From: a gamma proteobacterium HIMB30
GTDB lineage: Bacteria > Pseudomonadota > Gammaproteobacteria > Pseudomonadales > Litorivicinaceae
NCBI GenBank assembly: GCA_000227525.2
Contig: AGIG01000030.1
Span: 1 to 64,000, forward strand
Reading direction: 5' to 3'
Length of the DNA stretch: 64,000 nucleotides
The position numbers were made by a program, and so were the translations under genes. Under the pieces are notes generated by a model. It made no database searches. It was not told where the DNA came from and saw nothing but the letters and a program-made list of their open reading frames with translations. Below, in pieces: positions 1-7,930 of this stretch. Every line of letters starts with the position of its first letter. Position 1 is the first letter of the stretch.

Positions 1-29
1 AAAAATACGAATCAAACTCATCGTTTTTA

Positions 30-49
30 TTTTGCAACCGGTTGCAAAA
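30..49. promoter_or_regulatory. LacI/GalR-family operator (perfect 20-bp palindrome)
   Basis: The 20 bases from 30 to 49 are a perfect inverted repeat centred on the CG at 39-40. The core at 33-46 fits the LacI/GalR-family operator pattern TGNAANCGNTTNCA at every fixed position. It lies about 80 bp upstream of the binding-protein start codon. A TTGCAA at 42-47 could be a -35 element overlapped by the operator, with only a weak -10 candidate (65-70). The sequence shows the palindrome; repression of the transporter operon by a LacI-type regulator encoded outside the window is inferred. Confidence 0.75.
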
Positions 50-130
50 CTCTTCAACGACTATTACTGTTGGCCCTAAGGATTGTCACATGTGTGCTGT
101 TCTTGTCCTAATAAAAATTGGAGTCAACCC

Positions 131-1087
131 ATGAAAAAAATATTTAAGCATTTAGCAGTAGCTTCAACTCTCGCTGTAGCATCGCTCACTGGTGTTGTTG
201 CAAACGCCGCGGGGCATGGCAACGAGCGTTATGTACTTGTGTCTCACGCACCTGATTCAGATAGCTGGTGGAACACCATCAAAAACGGAATCGCGCTCGC
301 TGGAGACCAGATGGGCGTGGAAGTCGAGTATCGGAATCCACCAACCGGAGACCTAGCTGATATGGCTCGTATTATCGAGCAAGCAGCAGCATCTAATCCT
401 AATGGCATCATCACCACACTCGCGGATTACGATGTTTTATCGGGCCCTATCAAGGAAGCAGTCGCGTCTGGCGTCGATGTGATTATCATGAACTCTGGAA
501 CCCCCGAGCAAGCACGTGAAGTTGGCGCGTTAATGTATGTCGGCCAGCCAGAGTATGACGCAGGCTACGCTGCCGGTCTGAGAGCCAAAGGCGACGGTGT
601 GAAGAGCTTCCTGTGTGTAAATCACTACATTAGCAGCCCATCGTCGACAGAACGATGCAAAGGTTTTGCTGATGGATTGGGTATCGACCTCGGTAACCAG
701 ATGATCGACTCAGGACAAGATCCGTCTGAAATTAAGAATAAGGTACTCGCATATCTTGACGCGAATCCAAAAACTGATGCGGTTTTAACGCTAGGTCCAA
801 CCTCAGCTGATCCAACACTCTTAGCACTTGACGAGAATGGCATGGCGGGTGATATCTACTTCGGTACGTTTGATCTTGGTACTGAAATCGTTAAGGGAAT
901 CAAGAGTGACGTTATCCAGTGGGGTATTGATCAACAACCATTCCTCCAGGCGTATCTTCCGGTTGTAGTCCTCGCTAACTACCATCGTTACGGCGTGCTA
1001 CCCGGTAATAACATCAATTCAGGTCCCGGTTTTGTCACCAAGTCAGGACTGACGTTGGTTGAAAAATTTGCTGGCGAGTACCGCTAA
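131..1087 (+). CDS. Periplasmic sugar/polyol-binding protein of a CUT2-type ABC transporter
   Basis: The solute-binding component captures a sugar or polyol in the periplasm and delivers it to the permease encoded next. The 318-residue product starts with a classical signal peptide: basic MKKIFKH, a hydrophobic stretch, and an Ala-Asn-Ala cleavage motif at residues 24-26. The mature part has the two-lobed ribose-binding-protein (Peripla_BP_4) pattern, with an early SHAPDSDSWWN segment typical of the ligand-binding N-lobe. The ATG at 131 is preferred to an upstream TTG at 83 because it has a GGAG ribosome binding site at 119-122 and gives an intact signal peptide. It is the first gene of an operon with permease, ATPase and iolB, so myo-inositol or a derivative is a reasonable substrate guess. 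The ligand cannot be read from the sequence. Confidence 0.9.
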   Translation: MKKIFKHLAVASTLAVASLTGVVANAAGHGNERYVLVSHAPDSDSWWNTIKNGIALAGDQMGVEVEYRNPPTGDLADMARIIEQAAASNPNGIITTLADYDVLSGPIKEAVASGVDVIIMNSGTPEQAREVGALMYVGQPEYDAGYAAGLRAKGDGVKSFLCVNHYISSPSSTERCKGFADGLGIDLGNQMIDSGQDPSEIKNKVLAYLDANPKTDAVLTLGPTSADPTLLALDENGMAGDIYFGTFDLGTEIVKGIKSDVIQWGIDQQPFLQAYLPVVVLANYHRYGVLPGNNINSGPGFVTKSGLTLVEKFAGEYR

Positions 1088-1109
1088 ACTAACTTTCAGT
1101 TAGATCAAT

Positions 1110-1134
1110 CCGAGGCACCTTCCGGGTGTCTCGG
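1110..1134 (+). promoter_or_regulatory. Intercistronic mRNA hairpin between binding protein and permease genes
   Basis: Bases 1110-1119 and 1125-1134 form a 10-bp stem (nine Watson-Crick pairs and one G-U) around a 5-nt loop, inside the 64-nt gap after the binding-protein gene. No U-tract follows, so it does not look like an intrinsic terminator. Hairpins in this position stabilise the upstream message in other binding-protein-dependent operons, giving an excess of binding protein over permease. That role is inferred here. Confidence 0.6.
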
Positions 1135-1151
1135 CTACAAGGATCAGTCGA

Positions 1152-2261
1152 ATGAGTGATTCAACTCAAGATGAACGAATTAAAAATATATCCCCACTAC
1201 GACAAGCTCTAGTTCGGCCGGAACTCGGAAGTATCGCCGGCACCATTATCGTCTTTCTGTTCTTTGGTTTCCTGGCCTTCGACAGTGGTATGTTTAGCCC
1301 CCGCGGAGTCCTCAACTGGTCAACTGTCAGCGCACAATTCATGATTATTGCGGTGGGTGCTTGCCTCCTCATGATCGCCGGAGAGTTTGATCTATCGGTC
1401 GGATCCATGATTGGATTCGCGGGGATGATGATAGCCATATTTTCAGTCACTCTTCAGTGGCCTGTATGGATCTCGATTTGCGTTACATTTGTATTATGTA
1501 CTGCGTTGGGAGCGCTCAACGGGTATATCGTCATCCGAACGGGTCTGCCTAGCTTCATCGTTACTCTCGCCTTCTTGTTTATTCTTCGCGGATTCACAAT
1601 CTTCTTTCCTCAACTAATTGAGAGGAAGACGATTATCGGGGGAGTCTCCGATGCTGCAGATGGCGATTGGCTCGCATCTCTATTCGGTGGAAAGGTGGGT
1701 GAACCCGTCTTCGTTTGGCTCGCTGATCTTGGATTAATCGACGTTTTCGAGCGTGGAAGTCGAGCTGGGCAGCCGGTCGTCGATGGAATCCCTGCGCTCA
1801 TTCTGTGGGCAATCGGTTTGGTCATTTTTGGGCACTTCGTATTAACACGGACCCGCTTCGGTAATTGGATTTTCGCCTCTGGAGGTGACTCGCAGGCGGC
1901 ACGTTATGCCGGTGTCCCGGTCAATCGGGTAAAGATTTTAATGTTCATGTTCTCAGCATTTTGCGCATGCGTCTTCGCAACATGTCAGGTCATGGAATTC
2001 GGGTCAGCCGGAGCAGACAGAGGTCTCCTAAAAGAATTCGAAGCCATCATCGCTGTTGTCATCGGAGGAGCTTTATTGACAGGTGGCTATGGAAGTGTCA
2101 TCGGGGCCGCTCTCGGTGCTTTGATCTTCGGCGTGGTTCAGCAAGGGCTATTTTTTGCCGGAGTAGAAAGCTCTCTGTTCCGTGTCTTTTTGGGCGTCTT
2201 GTTATTGGCGGCTGTGATTCTCAATACATATATTCGCCGAATTATTACAGGAGAAAAATGA
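1152..2261 (+). CDS. Sugar/polyol ABC transporter permease (RbsC/FrcC-like)
   Basis: This is an inner-membrane permease of the BPD_transp_2 (ribose/fructose importer) family, 369 residues with roughly eight to ten hydrophobic segments. A Gly-rich stretch near the C-terminus (about residues 296-330, AVVIGGALLTGGYGSV) and the GEFDLSVGS segment near residue 77 are typical of this family. A hydrophilic insertion of about 55 residues (about 155-210) makes it longer than RbsC and similar in length to FrcC-type permeases. The ATG at 1152 has an AAGGA ribosome binding site at 1139-1143. Its TGA stop overlaps the ATG of the ATPase gene (ATGA at 2258-2261), which suggests translational coupling. It should dimerise or pair with the ATPase to import the ligand of the preceding binding protein. 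Confidence 0.9.
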   Translation: MSDSTQDERIKNISPLRQALVRPELGSIAGTIIVFLFFGFLAFDSGMFSPRGVLNWSTVSAQFMIIAVGACLLMIAGEFDLSVGSMIGFAGMMIAIFSVTLQWPVWISICVTFVLCTALGALNGYIVIRTGLPSFIVTLAFLFILRGFTIFFPQLIERKTIIGGVSDAADGDWLASLFGGKVGEPVFVWLADLGLIDVFERGSRAGQPVVDGIPALILWAIGLVIFGHFVLTRTRFGNWIFASGGDSQAARYAGVPVNRVKILMFMFSAFCACVFATCQVMEFGSAGADRGLLKEFEAIIAVVIGGALLTGGYGSVIGAALGALIFGVVQQGLFFAGVESSLFRVFLGVLLLAAVILNTYIRRIITGEK

Positions 2262-3040
2262 CCATGGATCCATTGTTCGAAATGCAGGATGTAGAGAAAC
2301 ATTTTGGGACGGTCATAGCTCTTGGGGGTGTCAATTTTTCTGTTTCGGAAGGTGAGTGTCATTGCCTGCTGGGAGATAATGGCGCAGGTAAATCGACGCT
2401 GATCAAGACAATGTCAGGAGTACACGCACCGACATCCGGGCGTCTTCTGATGCGAGGCCAAGAAGTTCGGTTCGAAGATCCTCGGCAAGCTATCAGCCAA
2501 GGTATCGCAACGGTATATCAGGATCTGGCAATGATCCCGTTAATGAGTGTTAGTCGAAACTTTTTTATGGGTAATGAACCAATAAAGAGACGCTTCGGTT
2601 TCAACCTATTCGATCATGAGCGGGCCGACAAAGTCACCATGGACGAGATGCGTAAAATGGGTATTAATTTGCGTGGACCACACCAAGCGGTGGGGACCTT
2701 ATCAGGTGGTGAGCGACAAACGGTGGCTATCGCTCGCGCGGTATATTTTGGTGCAAAAGTACTGATTCTCGACGAACCAACATCGGCACTCGGCGTCCGA
2801 CAGACAGCAAATGTTCTTGCCACTGTAGATCGGGTCCGTAAAAACGGAATCGCGGTCGTTTTCATAACCCACAATGTTCGTCATGCGCTCGCCGTTGGTG
2901 ATCGATTCACGGTATTAAATCGTGGCAAAACACTGGGCACCGCCAATAAAGGCGAAATAACACCAGAAGAGCTCCAGGATTTAATGGCGGGCGGACAAGA
3001 GCTTGTTGAACTCGAGTCTTCCTTGGGAGGTACCGTATGA
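2258..3040 (+). CDS. Sugar ABC transporter ATP-binding protein (single-domain, FrcA-like)
   Basis: This cytoplasmic ATPase energises the importer. Within 260 residues there is a Walker A motif (GDNGAGKST, residues 39-47), the ABC signature LSGGERQ (148-154) and a Walker B/D-loop region ending LDEPTSALG (171-179). Ribose-type ATPases usually carry two fused ABC domains (about 500 residues). This one has a single domain, as in the FrcA branch, which agrees with the FrcC-like permease. The ATG at 2258 overlaps the permease stop by 4 nt and follows an AGGAG at 2249-2253; a second ATG at 2264 is also possible. Its own stop overlaps the iolB start (ATGA at 3037-3040). Confidence 0.9.
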   Translation: MTMDPLFEMQDVEKHFGTVIALGGVNFSVSEGECHCLLGDNGAGKSTLIKTMSGVHAPTSGRLLMRGQEVRFEDPRQAISQGIATVYQDLAMIPLMSVSRNFFMGNEPIKRRFGFNLFDHERADKVTMDEMRKMGINLRGPHQAVGTLSGGERQTVAIARAVYFGAKVLILDEPTSALGVRQTANVLATVDRVRKNGIAVVFITHNVRHALAVGDRFTVLNRGKTLGTANKGEITPEELQDLMAGGQELVELESSLGGTV

Positions 3041-3831
3041 CCTCGTTATTGGTCAAACCCAGCGCAAGATACGGAACCGTTATAGATATAACGCCAGAAA
3101 ATGCAGAATGGAGCTTCGTCGGCTTCAAAGTCGTTAAGCTCAAAGCCCAAGAGACCCACGAGTTCGAAACTAATGATAGAGAGTTTTGTTTAGTTCCGAT
3201 CACAGGAACATTTGATGCGCAACTTAGCGATAGCCGATTTGATGCTGTCGGCGGACGAGAGAACTTATTTGACCAAGAATTAACCGAGCATTTGTATGTG
3301 CCAGAACAGGAAACTGTAAAGTTAACCGCTCTAGACGAGCTCGAGCTGGCCCTCTGCTCTGCGCCGGGCGGATCATCTTTACCTGCTCGCCGGATAAAAA
3401 AATCAGATCAAACACAGAGTGCCCGCGGACAAGGCAGCAATACACGCTACATTCAGGATATCTTGCCGGAAACCCAGCCAGCACACTCCCTTCTTGTAGT
3501 CGAGGTTTTCACTCCAGCCGGACACTGGTCGAGCTACCCCCCCCACAAGCATTGTGTTGACAATATCCCTATCGAATCGGCGTTGGAAGAAACCTATTAT
3601 CATCGCGTTAACCCACCACAAGGCTTCGCTTTTCAACGCGTGTATACCGATGACCGATCAATCGACGAAACGATGGCTGTTGAGAATGGAGACTGTGTCA
3701 AAGTACCAGAGGGATACCACCCAGTCGGTGCAGCGCACGGTTATGATAACTATTACCTAAACGTAATGGCTGGACCAAAACGCGTCTGGCACTTTAAAAA
3801 CGATCCGGAGCATGAATGGATGATCAAATAG
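3037..3831 (+). CDS. iolB: 5-deoxy-glucuronate isomerase IolB
   Basis: IolB converts 5-deoxy-D-glucuronate to 2-deoxy-5-keto-D-gluconate in myo-inositol catabolism. The 264-residue product shows the cupin-type KduI/IolB signature: a PPHKH metal-binding segment near residues 168-172, a downstream EETYYHRVNP motif, and a conserved C-terminal HPVGAAHGYDNYYLNVMAGP region. The length is typical of the family. The start overlaps the ATPase stop by 4 nt and the end overlaps the dioxygenase gene by 16 nt, so it belongs to the transporter operon. No other iol gene (iolA, C, D, E or G) is in the window; they may lie to the left or elsewhere. The presence of IolB is the main reason to suspect an inositol-related substrate. 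Confidence 0.92.
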   Translation: MTSLLVKPSARYGTVIDITPENAEWSFVGFKVVKLKAQETHEFETNDREFCLVPITGTFDAQLSDSRFDAVGGRENLFDQELTEHLYVPEQETVKLTALDELELALCSAPGGSSLPARRIKKSDQTQSARGQGSNTRYIQDILPETQPAHSLLVVEVFTPAGHWSSYPPHKHCVDNIPIESALEETYYHRVNPPQGFAFQRVYTDDRSIDETMAVENGDCVKVPEGYHPVGAAHGYDNYYLNVMAGPKRVWHFKNDPEHEWMIK

Positions 3832-4820
3832 TTATCCACCATGACCAGAATGTAAGTGTAGACGAAATTCAGGAGCGGCTAGAGAATGGCGCCGGCGCCC
3901 TAATTATTCGAGGCGCCTATCAAGATCTAGCGTTGTTGGATTCAGTCTCGGACGCATTCTCTGAGCGAATACAAAGCGAGGGTAACCATGCAGCGGATCA
4001 TTTTGCTTCAGGTTCGAATCGACGGCTCTGGAACTCCCTCAACAAGTTAGCTGAAGATGCTCCTCATCTGTTTGCAGAATATTATGGCAACGAATGGTTG
4101 CATCGAGTCAGTGAGGCTTGGCTTGGCCCGCTATATCAGATCACCGCACAAGTAAACGTTGTAGTTCCCGGTGGCGCACCGCAGACCGGACACCGCGACT
4201 ACCACCTGGGCTTCTACCCTGAATCCCTTGTGGCAGAGATGCCTGATCTTATCCGCCGAGCCTCGTCAAAACTTACGCTTCAGGGCGCGATCATTCACTG
4301 CGACGTCCCGGTGGAGATGGGGCCAACTAAACTTTTACTTGGATCACAAAACGACAGCGATGGTTACCTCACCTACCGCCGGCCTGAAGAGCAAGAGCGA
4401 TTCGAACGTGAGTTCAGTCAAATTCCATTCAAAAAAGGGGATTTGGTTTTCTTTAATCCGAGCATCTTTCATGCGGCCGGTGGGAACAAGACCTCAAATC
4501 CAAGGCTCGTCAACTTACTGCAGATTTCGTCAGCCTTGGCAAAGCCCATGGAACACCTCGACTTCCCAGCTCTTGTGAGATTTGTCTATCCACACTTATT
4601 GAATAATACAGACAGAAACTTAGTTTCACGCGCAATCCGTGCGATGGTCGATGCATACCCATTTCCGAGTAACCTCGATCTAGACCCACCTAGTGACGAT
4701 TGGCTCGGTGAGCTTGAAACTACCTGGCTACTTAAAGCTTGGGAAACGAAAAGAAGTCCCTCTGAAGTTTTAAGCGATTACACAAATCGCCGGAATCGGC
4801 GTGTCTACCGTAGCGCATAG
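3816..4820 (+). CDS. Phytanoyl-CoA dioxygenase (PhyH) family Fe(II)/2-oxoglutarate oxygenase
   Basis: This protein is predicted to hydroxylate a small molecule using Fe(II) and 2-oxoglutarate. In the 334-residue product the iron-binding facial triad is visible: His126 and Asp128 in a GHRDYHLGFYP segment, and His219 in a PSIFHAAGG segment. Arg230 is placed to bind 2-oxoglutarate. A hydrophilic C-terminal extension of about 100 residues follows. The ATG at 3816 lies inside iolB and has a GGAG at 3807-3810. It is the last gene of the transporter/iolB operon, so its substrate is probably the imported compound or a catabolic intermediate. The substrate is not identifiable from sequence; oxidative O-demethylation of a methylated inositol is only a hypothesis. 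Confidence 0.85.
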   Translation: MDDQIVIHHDQNVSVDEIQERLENGAGALIIRGAYQDLALLDSVSDAFSERIQSEGNHAADHFASGSNRRLWNSLNKLAEDAPHLFAEYYGNEWLHRVSEAWLGPLYQITAQVNVVVPGGAPQTGHRDYHLGFYPESLVAEMPDLIRRASSKLTLQGAIIHCDVPVEMGPTKLLLGSQNDSDGYLTYRRPEEQERFEREFSQIPFKKGDLVFFNPSIFHAAGGNKTSNPRLVNLLQISSALAKPMEHLDFPALVRFVYPHLLNNTDRNLVSRAIRAMVDAYPFPSNLDLDPPSDDWLGELETTWLLKAWETKRSPSEVLSDYTNRRNRRVYRSA

Positions 4821-5045
4821 CTTATTAAACTACGTCAGCTGACCAACTTCATGACAAGCTAAGAGTTAATAGTCGAGGTTAAAACCTGACGAACGTTCAT
4901 GCGCGCCATTATTTTGCAAAAAGATTTCGTTATTCTCGTTGGTCAAAGCTGGAAAAGCGTTTGCCGACTGGAAAGACCTCGCGATGAAAGCCAGATGTTC
5001 GCAAAACTTTGTTTCAGAGGTGGACAAATATGGCCCATTAGGAAA
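4821..5045. other. Non-coding gap between the catabolic operon and tRNA-Lys
   Basis: These 225 bp hold no convincing gene. A short inverted repeat, AGGTT/AACCT with a 2-nt loop at 4876-4887, is too weak and lacks a U-tract, so it is not called a terminator. The stretch separates the + strand operon from the 3' end of the - strand tRNA-Lys gene and is where an integration junction would be expected if the operon was acquired. No integrase remnant or second copy of the tRNA end was seen here. Confidence 0.6.
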
Positions 5046-5121
5046 TGGTGGGTCGTGCAGGATTCGAACCTGCGACCAATTGGTTAAAAGCCAACTGCTC
5101 TACCAGCTGAGCTAACGACCC
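5046..5121 (-). tRNA. tRNA-Lys (anticodon UUU)
   Basis: Read on the - strand, the 76 nt fold as a standard cloverleaf. The acceptor stem GGGTCGT pairs with ACGACCC, the D-arm contains AGCTCAGCTGGTAGAGC, the anticodon loop CTTTTAA carries TTT, and the T-arm contains GGTTCGAATCC. Discriminator A and an encoded CCA (5048-5046) follow. The TTT anticodon reads AAA/AAG lysine codons. It sits directly after queC, as in Pseudomonas. Confidence 0.98.
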
Positions 5122-5157
5122 ATGCTCAAGGATTAGAGGCAATCCGATAGGCCGTGA

Positions 5158-5185
5158 ATGATACCCGCCGAGGCGAATTTGGCAA
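5158..5185 (-). promoter_or_regulatory. Sigma-70-type promoter of tRNA-Lys
   Basis: On the - strand a -35 TTGCCA (5185-5180) and a -10 TATCAT (5163-5158) are separated by 16 nt. Each matches its consensus at five of six positions. The bases just downstream of the -10 (TCACGGCC) are GC-rich, like the discriminator of stringently controlled stable-RNA promoters. Initiation near 5150 would leave a 5' leader of about 30 nt to be removed from the tRNA precursor. Confidence 0.6.
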
Positions 5186-5203
5186 GTCACTTCGCGGATT
5201 TTT

Positions 5204-5905
5204 TTAGATTTTCGGAGAAATTCCGTCCTGATAATGAGTTGGGTCTGGTAGCCCTGCATCCATAAACCCTTTTCTCCGCAATCGACAGGCATCACAGGCC
5301 CCACAAGCTGCGCCATATTCATCCGCCTGATAACACGAAACCGTCAAGCCGTAATCAATACCGAGTGATGAACCGGCAGAGACAATGTCTGATTTGGACA
5401 TAGTCATGAGTGGGGCTTCAACAGACCAACGATCGCCACCATCAACCGCTGCTGTCGCAACGTTAGCCAAGCGCTCGAATTGTTCAATGAAAGCAGGACG
5501 ACAATCAGGATAGCCAGAATAATCAACCGCATTGGCGCCAATAAAAAGATGGCTGGCACCAATCACTTCACCATATCCTAAGGCGATTGAGAGAAACACA
5601 GTGTTTCGTGCCGGGACGTAAGTCACTGGAATCCCGGTATTGGCGACCCCTTCCACCGGCACATCAATGTCGTCACTGGTTAACGCAGAACCACCGATCG
5701 ATCCGAGATCGAGCCGAATGACCTTATGCGGGTGATCACTGAATGCGTCTGCAATTCGAAAGGCAGCCTTCAGCTCTGAATTGTGTTTTTGGCCATAATC
5801 AAAGCCGATGGTATAACAGTCAAACCCACGTGCTTTGGCCATCGCGAGAACCGTTGCTGAGTCCAGACCGCCCGATAGCAGAACCACCGCTTTGGATTTA
5901 CTCAT
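5204..5905 (-). CDS. queC: 7-cyano-7-deazaguanine (preQ0) synthase QueC
   Basis: QueC converts 7-carboxy-7-deazaguanine, ammonia and ATP to preQ0, the precursor of queuosine in tRNA. In the 233-residue product an ATP-pyrophosphatase loop SGGLDS (residues 11-16) opens the protein. Zinc ligands Cys191, Cys201, Cys204 and Cys207 lie near the C-terminus. The ATG at 5905 overlaps the queE stop by 4 nt (ATGA) and has a purine-rich GGAGAGGAGAG just upstream, so it is preferred to an in-frame start seven codons earlier. It is the last protein gene of the tol-que transcription unit, before tRNA-Lys. It works directly on the product of queE. Confidence 0.95.
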   Translation of the reverse strand: MSKSKAVVLLSGGLDSATVLAMAKARGFDCYTIGFDYGQKHNSELKAAFRIADAFSDHPHKVIRLDLGSIGGSALTSDDIDVPVEGVANTGIPVTYVPARNTVFLSIALGYGEVIGASHLFIGANAVDYSGYPDCRPAFIEQFERLANVATAAVDGGDRWSVEAPLMTMSKSDIVSAGSSLGIDYGLTVSCYQADEYGAACGACDACRLRRKGFMDAGLPDPTHYQDGISPKI

Positions 5906-6555
5906 CGACCACTCTCCTCTCCCCAAATTTGCTTATGCAGTTGGAGCTGCATTCGGTATGGATGTCTCGATGATAAAATCAGTGATGCAAGCTGTTTCAA
6001 ATCAATCTCATCGTAGGATGGAGAAACCCACACCGCGCCCGCTTGAAAGACCGATGGATGCTGATCACAGAATAGCTCAAACCATCGAAAATCGTCGTCG
6101 CTGGTCACCACCACTTTGATCTGATCTTTAGGCTGGATCAGTGCCAAATTTGACAACAAGTTCTTCGACGATTCACCAGAGCCGGGGGTCTTGAGATCGA
6201 GGACGATTGATACTCGCTCATCAATCCCAGTGATATTCATTGCGCCTGAGGTCTCTAATGAGACTTCAAGCGCTGCATCGCAGAGTCTTCGTAGCAGCGC
6301 CCAGCAGTTCGGTTGTGCGAGTGGCTCACCGCCTGTCACACACACTCTTGAAACACCGGTGTCGAGTACCTCTCGAACAAGATCATCGATCGATCGTTGC
6401 GTACCACCCTGGAAAGCGTATTCACTGTCACAATAGACACACCGCAACGGACAACCTGTTAAGCGAACAAAGGTTGTTGGCAAGCCAGAGGTCAGTGCCT
6501 CACCCTGGAGGCTCGTAAAGACCTCGGTGATCCGGAGGCTCAAAGGCGCTGTCAT
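5902..6555 (-). CDS. queE: 7-carboxy-7-deazaguanine synthase QueE (radical SAM)
   Basis: QueE uses S-adenosylmethionine radical chemistry to contract 6-carboxytetrahydropterin to 7-carboxy-7-deazaguanine in queuosine biosynthesis. The 217-residue product has the [4Fe-4S] cluster motif at Cys35, Cys39 and Cys42 (CPLRCVYCD) and a glycine-rich SAM-binding GGEP segment near residue 77. The length is normal for the proteobacterial enzyme. It begins 7 nt after the cpoB stop and overlaps queC by 4 nt, so the two queuosine enzymes are probably translated together. No queD or queF is in the window. Confidence 0.95.
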   Translation of the reverse strand: MTAPLSLRITEVFTSLQGEALTSGLPTTFVRLTGCPLRCVYCDSEYAFQGGTQRSIDDLVREVLDTGVSRVCVTGGEPLAQPNCWALLRRLCDAALEVSLETSGAMNITGIDERVSIVLDLKTPGSGESSKNLLSNLALIQPKDQIKVVVTSDDDFRWFELFCDQHPSVFQAGAVWVSPSYDEIDLKQLASLILSSRHPYRMQLQLHKQIWGEESGR

Positions 6556-6562
6556 CTAGGCC

Positions 6563-7309
6563 TCAGTTGATCTTTTCAAGCTCGCGTGAAGCAAGTCCTG
6601 CTTCAACACTCTCCGGCGCTTGCGTAATCACTTCTTGGAGAATTTTCCGTCCGTTCATGACATCTTGATTCTTCAACAACAATTTACCGAGCTTGACCTT
6701 GACTTGAAGGATTCTGCGATACTCAGGAGCAGCCAATGTGATTGACTTAAATGCCTCAATCGCCTCCTCGTCGCGACCAAGAACATCGAACACTTGACCA
6801 CGCCAAAATCGTGCATCGAGCACTAGGTCACTGTTAGGGTAGGTTTCGATAAATGATTCCATCGCGGCAAGTGCTTCCTCAAACTGCCGCTCACGAATCA
6901 ACTGAAATGCTGCATTATATGCATCCTGATCGGACACCTCAGGCGTCACCGGAGGCGAGGCGACCACATTACCGGCAGTAGCGCCTGGAGACGGATCGGA
7001 TGCTGTCGTCGATCCCTGAGCCGGGCCTGCTGCCACAGCCTCCTTCTGAATCCGGACCAGCTCACCAAGCCGTTGATCGAGGTCCAGATATCGCGTTTTC
7101 TGATCAGATGACATCTGTCCGAGTTGATAAGACAACTCTTCCATCAAACCACGAAGCGCTTGAGTTTCCTGCCGTAACTGCTCGATCTGCAGCAACAACT
7201 CACCCTGCGCCTGTCGTAATGACTCACCATTCACAGGCTCTTGAGCATACGAAACGAAAGACGCCGCAGTCATTACAACGGCGGCGCCTGCAGTCTGAAG
7301 TAACCGCAT
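6563..7309 (-). CDS. cpoB: Cell division coordinator CpoB (YbgF), TPR protein
   Basis: CpoB is a periplasmic protein that links the Tol-Pal machine to peptidoglycan synthesis by PBP1B during outer-membrane constriction. The 248-residue product has a signal peptide ending near SYAQ, an N-terminal coiled coil (about residues 35-80, rich in Gln, Glu and Leu), a Ser/Pro/Gly-rich linker, and C-terminal tetratricopeptide repeats from about residue 130. The ATG at 7309 is chosen over a TTG one codon upstream; the pal stop at 7313-7315 immediately precedes it. Its place directly after pal matches the conserved tol-pal order. Confidence 0.93.
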   Translation of the reverse strand: MRLLQTAGAAVVMTAASFVSYAQEPVNGESLRQAQGELLLQIEQLRQETQALRGLMEELSYQLGQMSSDQKTRYLDLDQRLGELVRIQKEAVAAGPAQGSTTASDPSPGATAGNVVASPPVTPEVSDQDAYNAAFQLIRERQFEEALAAMESFIETYPNSDLVLDARFWRGQVFDVLGRDEEAIEAFKSITLAAPEYRRILQVKVKLGKLLLKNQDVMNGRKILQEVITQAPESVEAGLASRELEKIN

Positions 7310-7312
7310 CAA

Positions 7313-7882
7313 TTACTGATAAATCAGCTCAACACGACGGTTACGCGACCATCCGTTGTCGTCACGTGAGAGTGACAGCGGACGCTCTTCACCGTAACTG
7401 ACCGTTTCGATCTGCGAGCGGTTCACACCTTGAATCACGAGATACCGGGCAACCGCATTCGCGCGACGCTCACCCAGTGCCAAGTTGTAGGCCCGAGTCC
7501 CACGCTCATCGGCGTGACCTTCCAAACGAACTTTTGCCGCACGAACCGAAGCCAAGTACTTCGCGTGCGCATCCAAGTCATCCAGTGCGTCTTGACTGAG
7601 GTCAGACTTATCAAATCCAAAGAAGAATAGAGTATCTGCAGCCATCGCGTTGTTACGCAGTTGTTCGCCCATGATCTCGGCCCGATCTGCAGCCTTGGCC
7701 TCTTCTTGTGATTTTTGCTGCTTCGCCAAGAACTCAGCCTGACGCGCCTCACGAGCTGCTCGTTCCGCATCAGTTTCGATCTTAGATGGTCCTGCGGACT
7801 CATTCACTTGACCAGCACAACCTGCAAGCACTGCCAGCACTACCGCAATCCCTACAGCCTTCGCCTGCTTCAAAACACTCAT
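7313..7882 (-). CDS. pal: Peptidoglycan-associated lipoprotein Pal
   Basis: Pal is anchored in the outer membrane and binds peptidoglycan as part of the Tol-Pal system. The 189-residue product has a lipoprotein signal with lipobox LAGC (Cys at about residue 22), a charged Glu/Lys/Ala-rich spacer, and an OmpA-like C-terminal domain. That domain contains the diaminopimelate-binding region around EGHADERGT and YNLALGERRA. The ATG at 7882 is preferred to an in-frame start eight codons upstream because it gives a normal lipoprotein signal and follows a GGGGTGA-type ribosome binding site. It lies between tolB and cpoB. Confidence 0.95.
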   Translation of the reverse strand: MSVLKQAKAVGIAVVLAVLAGCAGQVNESAGPSKIETDAERAAREARQAEFLAKQQKSQEEAKAADRAEIMGEQLRNNAMAADTLFFFGFDKSDLSQDALDDLDAHAKYLASVRAAKVRLEGHADERGTRAYNLALGERRANAVARYLVIQGVNRSQIETVSYGEERPLSLSRDDNGWSRNRRVELIYQ

Positions 7883-7930
7883 TCCGTCACCCCTATTCGA
7901 CTTCAATGAAAATTACACTATCTTGTTTTT

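Noticed and set aside
4009-4020. A 12-nt match to the tRNA-Lys T-arm (CAGGTTCGAATC) inside the dioxygenase gene, considered as an attachment-site half
   Set aside because: It is short, lies within an intact coding frame, and consists of the near-universal T-loop sequence; an attachment repeat should include the tRNA 3' end.
4876-4887. Short inverted repeat after the dioxygenase gene as a terminator
   Set aside because: The stem has only five pairs, a 2-nt loop and no U-tract.
4899-5087. Possible small + strand gene running into the tRNA
   Set aside because: It has no ribosome binding site or similarity and reads antisense through tRNA-Lys; treated as chance.
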